This document shows, piece by piece, positions 8,348 to 19,469 of a stretch of DNA of 64,000 nucleotides. How positions within the stretch are numbered: position 1 is the first letter of the stretch; the number at the start of each line of letters is the position of its first letter. The position numbers and the translations under genes were made by a program. The DNA lies in contig JAUCEF010000003.1 of NCBI GenBank assembly GCA_033558025.1, forward strand, positions 310,001-374,000, given 5' to 3'. This DNA comes from Phytophthora sp. 'mugwort' (taxonomy: Eukaryota > Oomycota > Peronosporomycetes > Peronosporales > Peronosporaceae). The notes below the pieces were generated by a model. That model had not been told where the DNA came from, searched no databases, and saw nothing but the letters and a program-made list of their open reading frames with translations.

Positions 8348-8783
8348 TAAGAAAAAACTGCCGGCGTAATCTTCCAGTATATACTACTATCGAGCTTGAT
8401 AATAATTTTGGAACTAAATGGTGTGGAAGTGACGAGAGAGATTTTTTCAACCGACGGCGCAAAATCATTGATCTTATGGAGCGCGGAGCGTATACATGCT
8501 CTTCCAGTGGGTCGTGCGATAGTTTACGTGCTATTGACATCGCCACAAACAAAGTGGATGTCTACCGACTGTAGCATAACAAAAGCCTTAACATAACTGG
8601 ATATCTGCCAACAGTGAACGTGTACGGAGGGAGTTAGCATTTGTAGAGGGTTCCAGCACATCGACCAACGATGTTAGGGAGTTTTGTACGGCTATTCAGC
8701 AAAGGAATGTGTCCTCTCATATATGCATACGAGCGTATTTATTACGTCCTGCATCGTCAATAGGACTTGGTTGGAGTTATTAG
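8348..8783 (+). pseudogene. Possible Crypton-type transposon tail with GCR1_C-like DNA-binding domain
   Basis: A frame open from about 8348 to 8574 contains KWCGSDERDFFNRRRKIID, which resembles the W...ER.FF.RR..II core of the GCR1_C domain found at the end of fungal and oomycete Crypton tyrosine recombinases. After a stop and a shift near 8630 coding continues with RELAFVEGSSTSTNDVREFC and IRAYLLRPASSIGLGWSY to 8783. No recombinase catalytic residues (R...HxxR...Y) are seen, so this would be only the C-terminal remnant. An unrelated oomycete repeat protein is the alternative. Confidence 0.35.
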
Positions 8784-9106
8784 CTGCGTATTTCAAGTTT
8801 CTTCGCCCGTAAGTGGATGATCCGTACGCGCGATGATCGCTTTCGTCATTCCAGCACACGTTGCAATCACTTATAAAGTACTTGTAAGCTATGTACAGCT
8901 GCAAAACAGGTGTAGTGTTTTACAGCGGTACGAGGAAATCTTTTTAGAGGTCCAGCATATTCAATATGACTTTGATTTGGTTATGGTCACCACTATTACT
9001 TTTGGAAACGCGCCCAGGTTGGTACCGTACGCGGAATGCGTCCAACATGCGTGAAACGGATTTAATTGCATGTCCGAGCTGACCATTGGTGTAGCTAGCC
9101 TTACTA
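8784..9106. other. No recognised feature
   Basis: Only short open frames on both strands, with no recognisable motif. It separates the Crypton-like remnant from the convergent SET-domain gene. Confidence 0.5.
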
Positions 9107-10777
9107 CTATCTTGTTTTGTAGTGGCAATTCGTTGAGTTGCAAACACACGGGAACCACACGTGCGGACCATAATCAACGGTGAGCTCAGTCATCGCTTCG
9201 ATTCTATCGCAGATTGCGACGGTTATCTTTACCTTACGGCGGTGATGGAGCTCAATGACTGGCAGTTCGGCGAGCACGAATGATTGAGAAAGCGCAAAAT
9301 TGATCCATACTTTACAGTTCAATATAGACATACTCCCCGTCCACGGACCTCTGGTCAAGTAGCATCGTGTATCCAGGTTCTTTTCACTCTTGACGTGGGT
9401 GTTGGCAAGCCAACAATGCCCTTATACGGACACAACACACCACAATAATCTCCAACGATATCACCAGTCTCGATAGGCAGCGACGCAAAGACACCCAGGC
9501 CAACATTACTTTCGTATAGCTGAATACCGGTGGCCTCGTGCATACTATTGCCGCACATGGTTCGGTACTTCAAACGAATCGCACACGAGATGCTAGTACA
9601 ATACTGTCCTGATACTGCATTCAGACAGGAATCTCGGTCGCAAGGATATCACACTCGCAAACGCCAAGTTTCCCGGTGTCCTTGAACGTCACATTCTTTG
9701 TGTTCAACGGCCTTTCGATACGACCCACGTCACTAGGCCAGGCTACTGGTTCAAACCGCGCCACCTCATCCGGCGTAGACATTAAACCACCCGGAATCGA
9801 TGCTCTCAGCAAGGCCATGCTCAGTAATGATTCGTGAGTGATTTCGTGTGCCGCCAGCCCCGCAATTATCGGTCCAGCAGTACGACAACATGATCGTTCT
9901 GAACTGCTAGATAATTGCATGAAAAATGATTCTTCCTCGTCGCGCTGTTTACGCCGACTACATAGAGCTATCTGCACGCTTGGTAGCAGCATGTACTTGG
10001 CTAACTTAAGAGCCACGCCTGCCTTACCAAATCGAACGCTTAGAGTCTCGAACTGGCGCTCGCTGGCTTTGTATTGCGACTTTCTCGACTTTGCCACGTG
10101 ATAGCCATAGCCGCTTGGCTTTCGCTGATGCCGTATTCGCAATCGTTGTGCATACGTCGGAATGACGAGGAACGCATCTGCCACATAATCCGGCGTTGGA
10201 AATGTCTCGTGATGCTGCGGCACATCGCACGGAGCATTTGCTGGCTCTGATGTAGTCTGAACCCGTGTGGGCGGCTGGATCACCACCGTCGCGGGTGCAT
10301 GGGTTTTGGTGTCGCACACTCGGTTGTTCGTACCAGCCTCTTCTGTGAGGTCGACAACGTTGACGACCTCGTGCGAGCTCGTCGCAGCACGCCAGCTTTC
10401 TGCAAATGCAGCACGAAGTCCTTCATTAAGAAACGCAGTACGTGTGACCCCATCGCAGAAACTTATCACGAACTTAAATGTCCGTAGTTTGTGCCACATG
10501 GATTCTGTCGTTGTCTCCTGACGCACACAGTCGCGGATCCTTTTATCATGATCGTCGAGACGAGCATCTCGCCGGTGTCGACTCTGATCGGATAGTCGGC
10601 ATCGGCATCGTGATCTACTGTGAGAACTTTGGTTACGCGGTGCCCTCTTGAGTCTCCGCATACGAAGGCCATGCTGTAGTACTCCACGGTGTCGCCTGTT
10701 TGGAGCTCCTCGACGGGCAGCTTGATAACGCCGACCATTGCTGCTGCAGCGTCATAGACGGCTGAGGGCGAGAGCAA
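9107..10777 (-). pseudogene. SET-domain lysine methyltransferase-like gene, frameshifted
   Basis: The N-terminal piece (10777-10540) holds a beta-rich region with LPVEELQTGDTVEYYS. A one-base shift near 10545 leads into a 346-codon frame with a polar, disordered middle and ending in KLGVCECDILATEI. After another shift near 9620 come a cysteine-rich pre-SET (RDSCLNAVSGQYCTSISC, then MCGNS) and the SET start GVFASLPIETGDIVGDYCG. A further shift near 9290 restores the hallmark RFLNHSCSPNC, and the last frame has ELTVDYGPHVWF followed by a CxC...C post-SET. All hallmarks of a catalytic SET domain are present, so the ancestor was probably an active histone methyltransferase. At least three or four shifts silence this copy. 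Confidence 0.72.
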
Positions 10778-10892
10778 CGCAGTGCCACTGGGCCCTGCTG
10801 TCCAAGCTAAGCACGCCTCTGATTGGATAAAACAACTATTTCGATTATTGACGCTGCGTCCCCCAGCTTATGCTTATAGAGACATCCACTTT

Positions 10893-10978
10893 GCTGACGG
10901 GATGATAATCACTCATTATATTTTCTATTAAAAAAATAATTATTTAAAAAAATAATGAGTGATTATCATCCCGTCAGC
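10893..10978. mobile_element. Stem-loop MITE with perfect 27-bp inverted ends
   Basis: Bases 10893-10919 are the exact reverse complement of 10952-10978 and enclose a 32-base AT-only loop. Ends read GCTGACGG...CCGTCAGC. No coding capacity. Such foldback miniatures are normally mobilised by a related full transposase; no copy with these ends is seen in the window. Confidence 0.75.
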
Positions 10979-11580
10979 TATTTATTAAAAAATATCTGAA
11001 ACCATCATACCATTTCTATGGATATATAATATTGTTTTCAAGCACCAATATATTTACAATATTATATTGTCAATATGTACAAATGTTGGTTTAAACACAC
11101 CTATCGGCAGAATAGACGTTTTCGGATGCAGTAAGTATTATACGGTACTACCAGGGAGCTGGACGGCGAAGACGATCCTTGCGAGTGTTCAAAGTTTGTC
11201 GCTAAACAGCCTCGCCGGGGTTCTAAGCTTGTCGCTAAACCGCTAGGCAGCCCCGCACCAGACAATTGGCTGAATTTGAAATCCAAAATTTGAAATCTTG
11301 TCGTCACAGTGAGAAGTGCAACGCCAGTAACGGTTTCAGGCAATAGCAGCAATAGCAGCAGCGATCCGCTGGGTTGCCCGGTGACCATATCCAGCAGCAA
11401 CAGCAGCAGCCTCCGCGTGAGTCGCAGCTGGATCACCCACTTACACTGTAAGTTTCAGCCCGATATAGAAGACAAATACGACGTCAGCGTCACTATTCAT
11501 GTCACTAAACAACGTTGACCAAATTTACGTCAATTTTTCAGAGGCAATAATTGTACATAGTCGCCATTATCAGTTCCGCG
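10979..11580. other. Upstream region of the coiled-coil gene
   Basis: The first 120 bp are AT-rich and follow the MITE. Further on lies a CAGCAGCAACAGCAGCAG-type microsatellite at about 11345-11415. It probably includes the 5' untranslated region of the gene starting at 11581; no clear TATA box is seen. Confidence 0.35.
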
Positions 11581-14382
11581 ATGACAGCGATGGAGAAGGA
11601 TCTGCGTGACGCGTACGCGGCGCTAAAGCTGCTGCGCGCGGATCTGGTGAAGACCCGCCGCGACAAGCGCGCGCTGGAGGCCTCGCTGACGCACCTACAG
11701 ATCCACGGACCTCCCCCAAACGCCGCGCAGACCCGCAAGAGTCGCGAGACGCAGCAGATGCAGCACGAGGACGCCAGTGCGCAATTATGGCGCTTGGCGG
11801 CGATCTACGAGGGACGACTGACGAAAATGGAGAAGAAATTGGCCCACAATAATTGCCAGAAGAAAGAGGACACGTCTTTGGAAGCTGGAGATAACCAAGA
11901 GGGGGACGAAGAGACCGAGGGGATGGAGAAGCTCGCGCTGCTCAATAAGCTACACAGCCTGACAGCCACAGTAGAGCAGCAGACGCAGACTATGCTGGCC
12001 CAACAGGCATCTTTCTCGCTGCAGAAGGGGGAGCTGGAGACGACGCTAGAGGACACGCAGCACCAGGTGCAGATGGAGAAGACCAAGGCGGCCGATGCAT
12101 TGCTGTGGCAGCAGGCCACCAAGGAAAATTATGATTTTTTGGAGACTCAGGTGGAGATTATTAAGGACGAGAAGATGAAGTTGGTGGAGGAGAAACAATA
12201 CTTTGAAATGAAGTTGGCGGCACATGCACAAACGAATAGCATCTTAAAGCAGCAGTTGGAGGAGAAAGAGGAGGAGAGGAAACAGTGGGAAAGTGAGCAG
12301 GAAGAACGCGATTCAAGGCTGTCGTTAGAGCATGAACAGAAAGTGGACGCGTTGGTGGAGGAGCTGAGTGCGAGGTTTCGACGGGAGTATGAAATGAAGG
12401 AGAAGGAACTAAGCGATGAGCACCAGCAAGAATTGATTGAGTTACAGCGGAAATTGGGTCTGCTAGAGTTAAAGTTGAGCAGTGAGAAGGAGAGTAAGCT
12501 TCAAGATCAGAAGGAGACACAGGAACCGTACGCTACGACGCTACGAGATTTGGAAAATTGTTGCAAGGAGTTGAAGGCACAGGTTGCAACGCTTGAGGCC
12601 ATGCGAAGCTCTGAAACGAAGGAGCGTGAAGCACAACATGCAGAGGCTCAAGAACGATACGCTGCGATGCTGCACGATCTGGAGGTTGAGCTGGAAGAAG
12701 CGCGACAACAGCTCACAGCATTAGAGATTAAACGTACCACCGAAAGGAAGACACACGACATGCAGTTTCAAGCGGCATTGGAAAAGTTGCGGGTAAAGGA
12801 GAAGAAGCAAGAGGAACAGGCAGTGACGCTGTGTGATCGGGAAACAATTCTTGCTGACACGAAGTCAAAACTTGCTGCGACTGAAGCCAAGTTGACTGAA
12901 GAAGCAATGAAGCATGAGGAACAGTTTGCTGAGGCTTCACAAAAGTTAATTGACCAGGAACATGATAAAGAGCGCCGTCTTATGACAGTGCGAACTTTGA
13001 AAAACAATTTGGCAGAAGTTCAGGGGCAGCTTGCAGACAACGAGGCCAGACGACTCTCAGAAGTGAAAGAGTATGAAGAAAAGGTTACACAATTTTCACA
13101 ACTTGCTGCGCGGCATGAGACAACAGCTCGAGTTTTAGCTAACGAGAATAAGGCACTGGAACAGGAAGTCCGTGAAGCTCGTCAGACCTTAAAGTCCACG
13201 ACTGAACAGCTTCTCGAATGTCAGTCAATAAAGCAGAAGACCCAGGAACGGCTGCAACATTTAAACCAGGTTCAAGTGCAGTGCGAGTCTCTTGAGACTC
13301 AGCTTCTATTGGCCGAGGACCACAAGGAAGTGTCTCTTGCAGGCGCGACAGTCGAATATTCGTACACGTTGAAGGCTTTCCATGGTCTCAGCGATAAGGA
13401 AATCGCTGCACTTCCTCTTTCGAAGTCATGGGCTCTCTTGCGCTCTGGGATTGTTGAGATAGGTGATTTCTTGGCAAACCTTCCGCATTTTGTAAGTGCG
13501 ATGAGTGATGTACTCACGTTATGCGAAAGCCACGCTGCCACGCTTCCTGCGCTGTGCAACCGGCTTGAAGGCAAAATAAGCAACGAAAAGGGGCAGCTCC
13601 CTACCGTGACTGTGGCGTTGAAATTGATGCGTTTTGCAGTGATGCTGAACTCTCGGATTAAGCAAGAGGAATCTCCAGTGACTTTGAAACTCGTGGAGAC
13701 CCTCCGTCGACGCGTGTTGGAAGCTCTTGCTCAATGGTATGAGTGTGACGTTAGTGACAGTGAACAAGGAGGCAATGGGTCTATGCCCATACCCACTTTT
13801 ACTATCACTTCACGTGAAACAACACTCATCCTGCAGAATTGGACCAATGATCGCACTAAGCAGCTTGGAGTGAGACGGTGGCTGGCACGAATGGAAGCGT
13901 ACCCGGGTGTCCCACCACTTCGAGGAGCATCCTCTAACCGTGTGCTAGAGCTCCCACCCGAAGGTTGCACGCTCGAGTTGGAAGATATGACACCCGAAGT
14001 GAAGGACGCTTTTCTCTTGCTACTAATCCCTATATTGAAGCAAAATCGAGCGCTGCACGTGCGTGTGTTCACACGATACGTACGAGATCGTCACGCTACA
14101 TCCAAGCAGAAGTGGAATAGCGACAAAGATAGTCACGAGGATGCTCAGAAGGTCTGGGCGATGCGGATTCATGTCCAGAGCACCGTCACTCAGCGTACCC
14201 GACCAATTGGAAAGCCTCGCCCTTCCCCACTTAAATTAATAACGACACCTCATAGCCCACCAAGTCCGTTAGCGCCCGTTTCCCCAGCTTCGTCAGTCTC
14301 ATCGTCGGCTTCCAGTACTACGAGCTCGAGACGGCAAATTATTCAAGAGCGCTTGCAATACCTGCACAATAACGCACAATAG
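11581..14382 (+). CDS. Large coiled-coil protein, intact
   Basis: The frame is open back to 11551, but the first ATG is at 11581, giving 933 residues. Residues 1 to about 590 are an almost unbroken coiled coil rich in E, K, Q and L, with heptads from the first residues (MEKDLRDAYAALKLLRADL). Residues from about 600 to 860 form a different, helical, less charged region (YSYTLKAFHGLSDKEIAALP onward) that looks like a folded domain. The tail is rich in serine and proline. I cannot name the family; tethering, centrosomal or cytoskeletal roles are common for such designs but not shown here. The intact length marks it as a real host gene. It converges on the BAP31-like gene 122 bp away. Confidence 0.85.
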   Translation: MTAMEKDLRDAYAALKLLRADLVKTRRDKRALEASLTHLQIHGPPPNAAQTRKSRETQQMQHEDASAQLWRLAAIYEGRLTKMEKKLAHNNCQKKEDTSLEAGDNQEGDEETEGMEKLALLNKLHSLTATVEQQTQTMLAQQASFSLQKGELETTLEDTQHQVQMEKTKAADALLWQQATKENYDFLETQVEIIKDEKMKLVEEKQYFEMKLAAHAQTNSILKQQLEEKEEERKQWESEQEERDSRLSLEHEQKVDALVEELSARFRREYEMKEKELSDEHQQELIELQRKLGLLELKLSSEKESKLQDQKETQEPYATTLRDLENCCKELKAQVATLEAMRSSETKEREAQHAEAQERYAAMLHDLEVELEEARQQLTALEIKRTTERKTHDMQFQAALEKLRVKEKKQEEQAVTLCDRETILADTKSKLAATEAKLTEEAMKHEEQFAEASQKLIDQEHDKERRLMTVRTLKNNLAEVQGQLADNEARRLSEVKEYEEKVTQFSQLAARHETTARVLANENKALEQEVREARQTLKSTTEQLLECQSIKQKTQERLQHLNQVQVQCESLETQLLLAEDHKEVSLAGATVEYSYTLKAFHGLSDKEIAALPLSKSWALLRSGIVEIGDFLANLPHFVSAMSDVLTLCESHAATLPALCNRLEGKISNEKGQLPTVTVALKLMRFAVMLNSRIKQEESPVTLKLVETLRRRVLEALAQWYECDVSDSEQGGNGSMPIPTFTITSRETTLILQNWTNDRTKQLGVRRWLARMEAYPGVPPLRGASSNRVLELPPEGCTLELEDMTPEVKDAFLLLLIPILKQNRALHVRVFTRYVRDRHATSKQKWNSDKDSHEDAQKVWAMRIHVQSTVTQRTRPIGKPRPSPLKLITTPHSPPSPLAPVSPASSVSSSASSTTSSRRQIIQERLQYLHNNAQ

Positions 14383-14504
14383 CTATAAAAAGAAATCTGC
14401 AACACTTCAATTAACCATTTCGTTTTTTTTCTTTCATTGTCATCGTTGTTTTAGGTCCGAGTGTGCATCGCTAGGAGCGCATACACACGTCAATCATTGT
14501 GCAA

Positions 14505-15455
14505 TTACTCAGCTTTCTTCTTGGCCTCCGCGAACATGAAGTCGTAGTCCTGAATCTGAGTCTTCAGAGAGTCCCGTTCCTCCGTCAATTTGGCGATCTG
14601 CTCGCGCTGGCGTTTTATCTCCTCTTCTTGGGCCTTGGCCATCTCGAGCTGCTTGTCGGACTCGTTCTTCTCATCCATAAGCTTCATGAAGGCTGAACTC
14701 TGTCCCTCGGCCTGCTTAGTCACAGCCGCCACCTGGTTCTCCGCCTTCTTCAACTTATCATCCAAAAGCTTGGCCTTCTCTTCTAGATCAGCATTCTCCT
14801 GCACGAGTCTGGCCAGCGCGTCCACCTTCTTCTTCTTGTCTTCTCCCTCTTCATCCCCCAGAAGGTCGTGTAGTTTCTCTGTCTGCTTCTTGAACGTCTC
14901 GTTCTCGTCCAGCAGCGACTTGTAACCGGCTGCGGCTCCTTCCGCCTGCTTCTTCATGGCCCCCAGACTCTTTTCCAGGCGGAGATTCGTCGCCAGCGCG
15001 ATATACACGAGGCGCAGCAGCAGGAACAGGAACAGGCAGAAGCCCGTGATGTACATGTTCCGCTGGGCCGTGAGCAGGCGGATGCGCATTCCATCGCTCA
15101 GCACCTCGTCCGACGAATGGTGCTTGTAAACTGTCATCACGTCCGCTGTAGTATATAGATAAATTATTTAAGAAAAAAGAAAGGTTAGAGAGCTGACCAA
15201 ATCTTGGCTTCTACTCCATCACCCCCCCCCCCAAATATAAGAATATATAATATGTTGCGTACACAGGAAGAGAATTGAGACCACAGTGAGCACCACTGTA
15301 ACCACCATGTTGGCCGGGGAGTCTTTGCCGCCCAGATTCTTCATCAGAAACGAGATAACGGCGTGCGAGATCCACTGGCCGAACGGGAGGCTCATTATCA
15401 GACAGATGACGGCCTCCGTCACCATCATCCAGAACGTGATGTGATTTAGCAGCAT
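14505..15455 (-). CDS. BAP29/BAP31-like endoplasmic reticulum membrane protein, two exons
   Basis: Exon 1 (15455-15263) encodes two membrane segments (FWMMVTEAVICLIMSLPF and MVVTVVLTVVSILFL). Intron 15262-15146 begins GTACGC and ends CTACAG. Exon 2 (15145-14505) begins SDVMTVYKHHSSDE and encodes a third membrane segment (MYITGFCLFLFLLLRLVYIAL region) and a long coiled coil. Joined, they give 277 residues in frame. The protein ends KKKAE, which has lysines at -3 and -4 as in dilysine ER-retrieval signals. Three N-terminal membrane spans, a cytosolic coiled coil and a KKXX end are the BAP31 design; these proteins act as ER cargo receptors and quality-control adaptors. The exon structure is inferred from splice signals and frame. 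Confidence 0.85.
15146..15262 (-). other. Intron of the BAP31-like gene
   Basis: Donor GTACGC at 15262, acceptor CTACAG at 15146. The 117-bp intron contains a C-run (15223-15232 on the plus strand) and an AT-rich tract. Removal joins the exons in frame between the second membrane segment and the VYKHHSS stretch, as the family requires. Confidence 0.75.
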
Positions 15456-15874
15456 CTTGGCTAAGGCGTCGTCCAGGGAGCTCTTGGTTGAGGGCTTCTT
15501 AGTCTTCCGACACAGCAAGATTTGGATATTGATGCGGACAGGAAACCAAAAAGTAGCTTTAGGAATGTGTGTTGTACATAAAATTGTATTATGAGACTTT
15601 GGTTGTAAGAAAGCAGACCCTCCGATAAATAATCTTATTGCAAGTTTTACGGTATTGACAGAACTTATTTTGACAATTTTTACGAAAAAATAAGTTATGT
15701 ATTGCTTACGGTAGCGTAAATAATTTTGTACGCGCGGAGGCAAAATTTCATCGAGATTACGCATCCCCAAACGATTGGCTATGCCGTCCTTGGGCATATG
15801 GGCTAGCAGCCTGCTGCACTCCTTACTCCTCAAGCGTCCTCTCGCCACGAACCACCACTCCCTTCAATTCTGCC

Positions 15875-16960
15875 ATGCCTCCCATCAAGTTCTCAAGCAA
15901 TAGCATTTAAACCTACTTCTTCAAGGTCGTAGTCAACGATGCCAACCGGCCACCGACCATTTCCGCTGCCGATGCGGCACGCTGCGCAAGCAAACCGGAG
16001 GTTCGGGCTATAGCAACCTACTGAATCATGTGTGCAAGAACATCCGGACTTCTCACGTCAGGGTGTCTAGACTACTCGGTGTGCCGTTCGTCGGATGCGA
16101 CAGTCACCGCTTGAATCTGGCGGTGACTGTCTTTATGCGCAGTCACGACGAAGAGCTGGAGAAGCTTGAGGTATTTATGCGAAACTTCGGTAAGTTTATC
16201 CTGCTTTCAGTATTGGTTATTTTTTTTAATATTCTAACATTTTTTTAAATGTTACTAGCAAGTACACCAGCCTCAGGCCAGCCGTTCGCCAGGAGACGCG
16301 CTGGTCATCAACATTTAAGAGGTTGTATCGTTTCTTCGGAGTGAAAGAGTTTCTGGAAGCTGACGACGATTTGTCGGAGCTGCTGCCATCTCGCCGTGAG
16401 GTCAAGAAGCTGGATGCACTTTTGCAGCAGCTGAAAGACTTCGATAGCGCATCCAAGATGCTGCAAAACCAGGACGGCCTCAAGCTCTCCGATGTTCGAG
16501 ATATTTTTGATGAGCTTATGGCTACCTATCGTCGGTGGCCACCCGATGCCAATGCTGACATCGTCAAGAACCCTGAACTTGAGGCTGCATCTGTCGCTGT
16601 GATGCGCTCAGGAGCTGACAGAGAAGCAACGAGGTCTGTTCGAGCCTTTTGCTGTTCGGGGCAATAATACCGCTGCTGGAGTCGCGCTGACAGTGAAAAT
16701 AAGGTTTGCTGACCTCGCGATGAAAAAGCGAAAGCTTTCCCGCCAACAGGAGGCAGCGTTTCCTACCGTTAAATTCATCCCGCCGACATCAAACTGTGTG
16801 GAGTGGTTCTTTAGCCGCTCTAAGCATACGCTTTCGCACCAATCGCCACGGCATTCTGCCGGTGAACCTTGAGGCTATTCTATTTCTGAAAGAGAGTAGA
16901 CACTTTTGGAGTGCCAGCACATTACTGAAGGTTGCAAACTCCAACTTGCAATAAATGTCG
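15875..16960 (+). pseudogene. hAT transposase, BED zinc finger and dimerisation domain kept, core deleted
   Basis: Near the start, a frame encodes a BED-type zinc finger (FRCRCGTLRKQTGG, then NLLNHVCKN). The next part includes VPFVGCDSHRLNLAV, as in hAT proteins. An intron-like gap 16192-16259 (GTAAGT to TACTAG) is followed by KYTSLRPAVRQETRWSS and a helical region. The end has SNCVEWFFSRSKHTLSHQ, a match to the hAT C-terminal dimerisation region. Several frameshifts and stops occur and the middle is too short for a full catalytic domain, so this is a decayed or internally deleted copy. Confidence 0.65.
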
Positions 16961-17219
16961 TTGTAGTGGTTGGTATTGCAATACTTTATTTCCCTGAAAG
17001 CACTCGTTCGGCGCAGTAACTTATTGACTACACCTACAGCAACCCGTTAGAGGCTGTATTATCGGAGGGTCTGGATGAGACCCGTCCAACAAAATTCGAA
17101 ACTTACTTTCGAAATGGAGCATACTGTACCACGTTGAAATTTGGTGTATTGCAGTCATTTGAGCCCTCGTTTGATATGTGGTGTCTAATAAAGTTATCCG
17201 AGTCATACTTTACCCACTA

Positions 17220-17380
17220 GGGTTACATGAAGAGTGCCAAGTCACTCTTCAAAATGGTGTACCCAAGTACCCGTAAGTGACGTAGCCAATATCACTATGA
17301 CGTCACGGATGGGTACCACACATACGGTTCAAAGACCTCAGAATCACTCAATAGGATAACATATAGGGTACTGAGGCTGA
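17220..17380 (-). repeat. Gypsy LTR fragment, family D
   Basis: This stretch, from GGGTTACATGAAGAGTGCC, is a close reverse-complement match of the right part of the LTR at 29920-30244. Homology stops near 17378. It lies directly upstream of Gypsy copy A but in opposite orientation, so it is probably a separate solo or truncated LTR. Confidence 0.65.
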
Positions 17381-17559
17381 AGGTAAACCCGTAGGAAGGG
17401 AAGGAAGGTAAAAATCTTCACTTCTGGGTGCGAAAGTAGAGCTCGGAACGGAAGCGGCTCTCATCTCTTCCGAGGACCTCCGGGTGGCTTTCGCCCTCTC
17501 TAACCTGAGCGGACGTCCTAAGCGTTCGGCTTATACGCGGGAAGTGACAACACCTTGAT

Positions 17560-18036
17560 ATTTTGCATCCTGGACTCAGCTGTCTGAGCAGCTTATAGCC
17601 GCGTTCCTCACGGCGAACTATAAGTACCGCCAGCGGTCACGCTTCCTGTCATGTAAACAGGGAAGACGTGACCTGCAAGAGTACATCCAGGAGATGCGGG
17701 AGTTCACCGCATCCCTCGTGGGAAACCTACTCCATGAGCGCATCAAAGTGATGGTGTTCATGGACGGCCTAAGATTAGGCCCGGCCCGCACCCAGCTATT
17801 TCGGGTGCAGGCCAATACTTTGGAGGAGGCGATCCAAGTCGCCTTGCAAGAGGAGTACAGCCACCGCCAGCGGCGATGTGGCCTGGGGCAACGACACCAA
17901 GTCGCGGGGCCCCAAGCGGGCCAGTTCCCATGGAACGTGAGCTCGCCGAGCAGCATGATATTCGCTGCTATAGCTGTGGCAAGCTAGGGCACATGGCACG
18001 TGCCTGTCCTGCCGGAGGAACTAGAACGTTTCCCTC
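17560..18036 (+). pseudogene. Gypsy A Gag with zinc knuckle
   Basis: The frame from about 17570 reads as a retrotransposon Gag: LSEQLIAAFLTANYKYRQR, then LQEYIQEMREF and KVMVFMDGLRLGPARTQLF. A shifted frame near 17940-18010 carries the zinc knuckle CYSCGKLGHMARAC (C-x2-C-x4-H-x4-C). Gag would package the RNA into the virus-like particle. A frameshift separates capsid and knuckle. Confidence 0.7.
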
Positions 18037-18309
18037 CTAAGCCCATCGCGCTCAAGGGTCGCTGGCAAAAACCGCGACCACATGGGCAGGGAAACGCATG
18101 ACACCAGTACAGGCGGGTCGCCCTACTGGGGAAGGGCTAAGTCTTTTAATGAGCGGTGCGCGGGTGGCGCCCACCATGGAGACTTAGCCCCTGAGAGTCT
18201 TTGCACTCGAATCGAAGAAGGGCAGCGTTGGGCTGCTAGTAGCACACGTAAGTGTACGGGGATACCCATCTCTTCCGGTTCTTAATAGGCTCCAGGGCGT
18301 CGAGAACTT

Positions 18310-18535
18310 CGCACACCGCTAGACCGTTGCGGAGAACAGCAATAAGGTCGCCGATGCTTTACGAGACAGCAAAATCAACGGGACAGTGTCGGTACAACTG
18401 GTCAACGGAACTGTGATTACCGTTCCCAAGATCCATGTGGGTCTAGCTGTGAAGTTCGAGGACTTCGACAGCGTGGACAAGTATGACTTGATCCTGGGCA
18501 TACCTGGTTCGAAAAACATAAGCCATGGATAGATT
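18310..18535 (+). pseudogene. Gypsy A aspartic protease remnant
   Basis: Contains KVADALRDSKINGTVSVQLV and ends DKYDLILGIPGFEKHKPWID, the typical C-terminal end of Gypsy proteases. The catalytic D[ST]G box that should lie upstream is not visible and is presumably lost in the frameshifted 18040-18300 stretch. Confidence 0.6.
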
Positions 18536-19469
18536 GACGAAACAAAGCCATCGGGGCCATCCGGCCCGCAGTTACTGGCAGAGCATTGGTATGTCCTGTC
18601 AGGAACTGGGGCGTCGGAAAGGAACGCCGGGATGCAGGAGCATCCAGTGGATTTCTGGGAGCCGCCGACGTATTGAGCGACTCCCTAGAAGCAGTGGCAG
18701 GAGAAGCTGCACCTGGTCGAGTGCGGCAGTGCTTACAGTATAACACTCCCCCCCCCTCACCCCGACGGGATCTAGATCAGCGACCAAGGCTTCAAGAGTG
18801 GCGGTGCCAGTGGCACCGACCAGGTGGGTAAAGGTCCACACCAAGTCATCCAGACTGAAACTGGCGAGGGAGGCGCAGAATGCGCTTCCGATGGGGGTGA
18901 CCTTGTTCCACACCAGGTCGCCCAGACGTTAACGGAAGAAGGAGCGGCGGAACGCGCTTCTTGTGTGTGTAGCCCTGTTCCACACGAAGCCCTAGAGGCT
19001 TTGGACGTCGTCGATGAGACGTCCACAGACGTGGGTAACGCAGTACCACGTCACGGTCACCGACGACGACATAGTCGACACCGCAATTCGTGTCTGAAGT
19101 CACTTCAGAGGGGAGTCGCTTCAAGCGACTCGGAACCCAGGGCCTGGGTTCTTCCGACGCGGCCAGTCGAAGGGCGTTATCACATCCTCGCCGGCGATAG
19201 CTGCAATCGGGTCAAGACAGGTGGCATCCAGCTAGAGCCGCTGCCCGAGGTGTCAGAGTCCATGAACTTTGAAGCGTTGATACCGACATATTTTCTGTCC
19301 AACTGAAGGCTGGGTAGATCGCGGAGGTGGCACGCTTTAAGCAAGAGTCCACTCCTGAGGAATCGAATTCCTTCTCGGTTATGGACGAGGGCGTCCTGGA
19401 GGCATTCTCCTCCCAACGTGCCTCGCGCTGGTTTCTGAGGTTTCCAAGAACTCGAAGGATCCCGTGAAT

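Noticed and set aside
9838..10521. Plus-strand open frames opposite the SET gene
   Set aside because: Shadow frames of the long minus-strand coding region, with no motif of their own.
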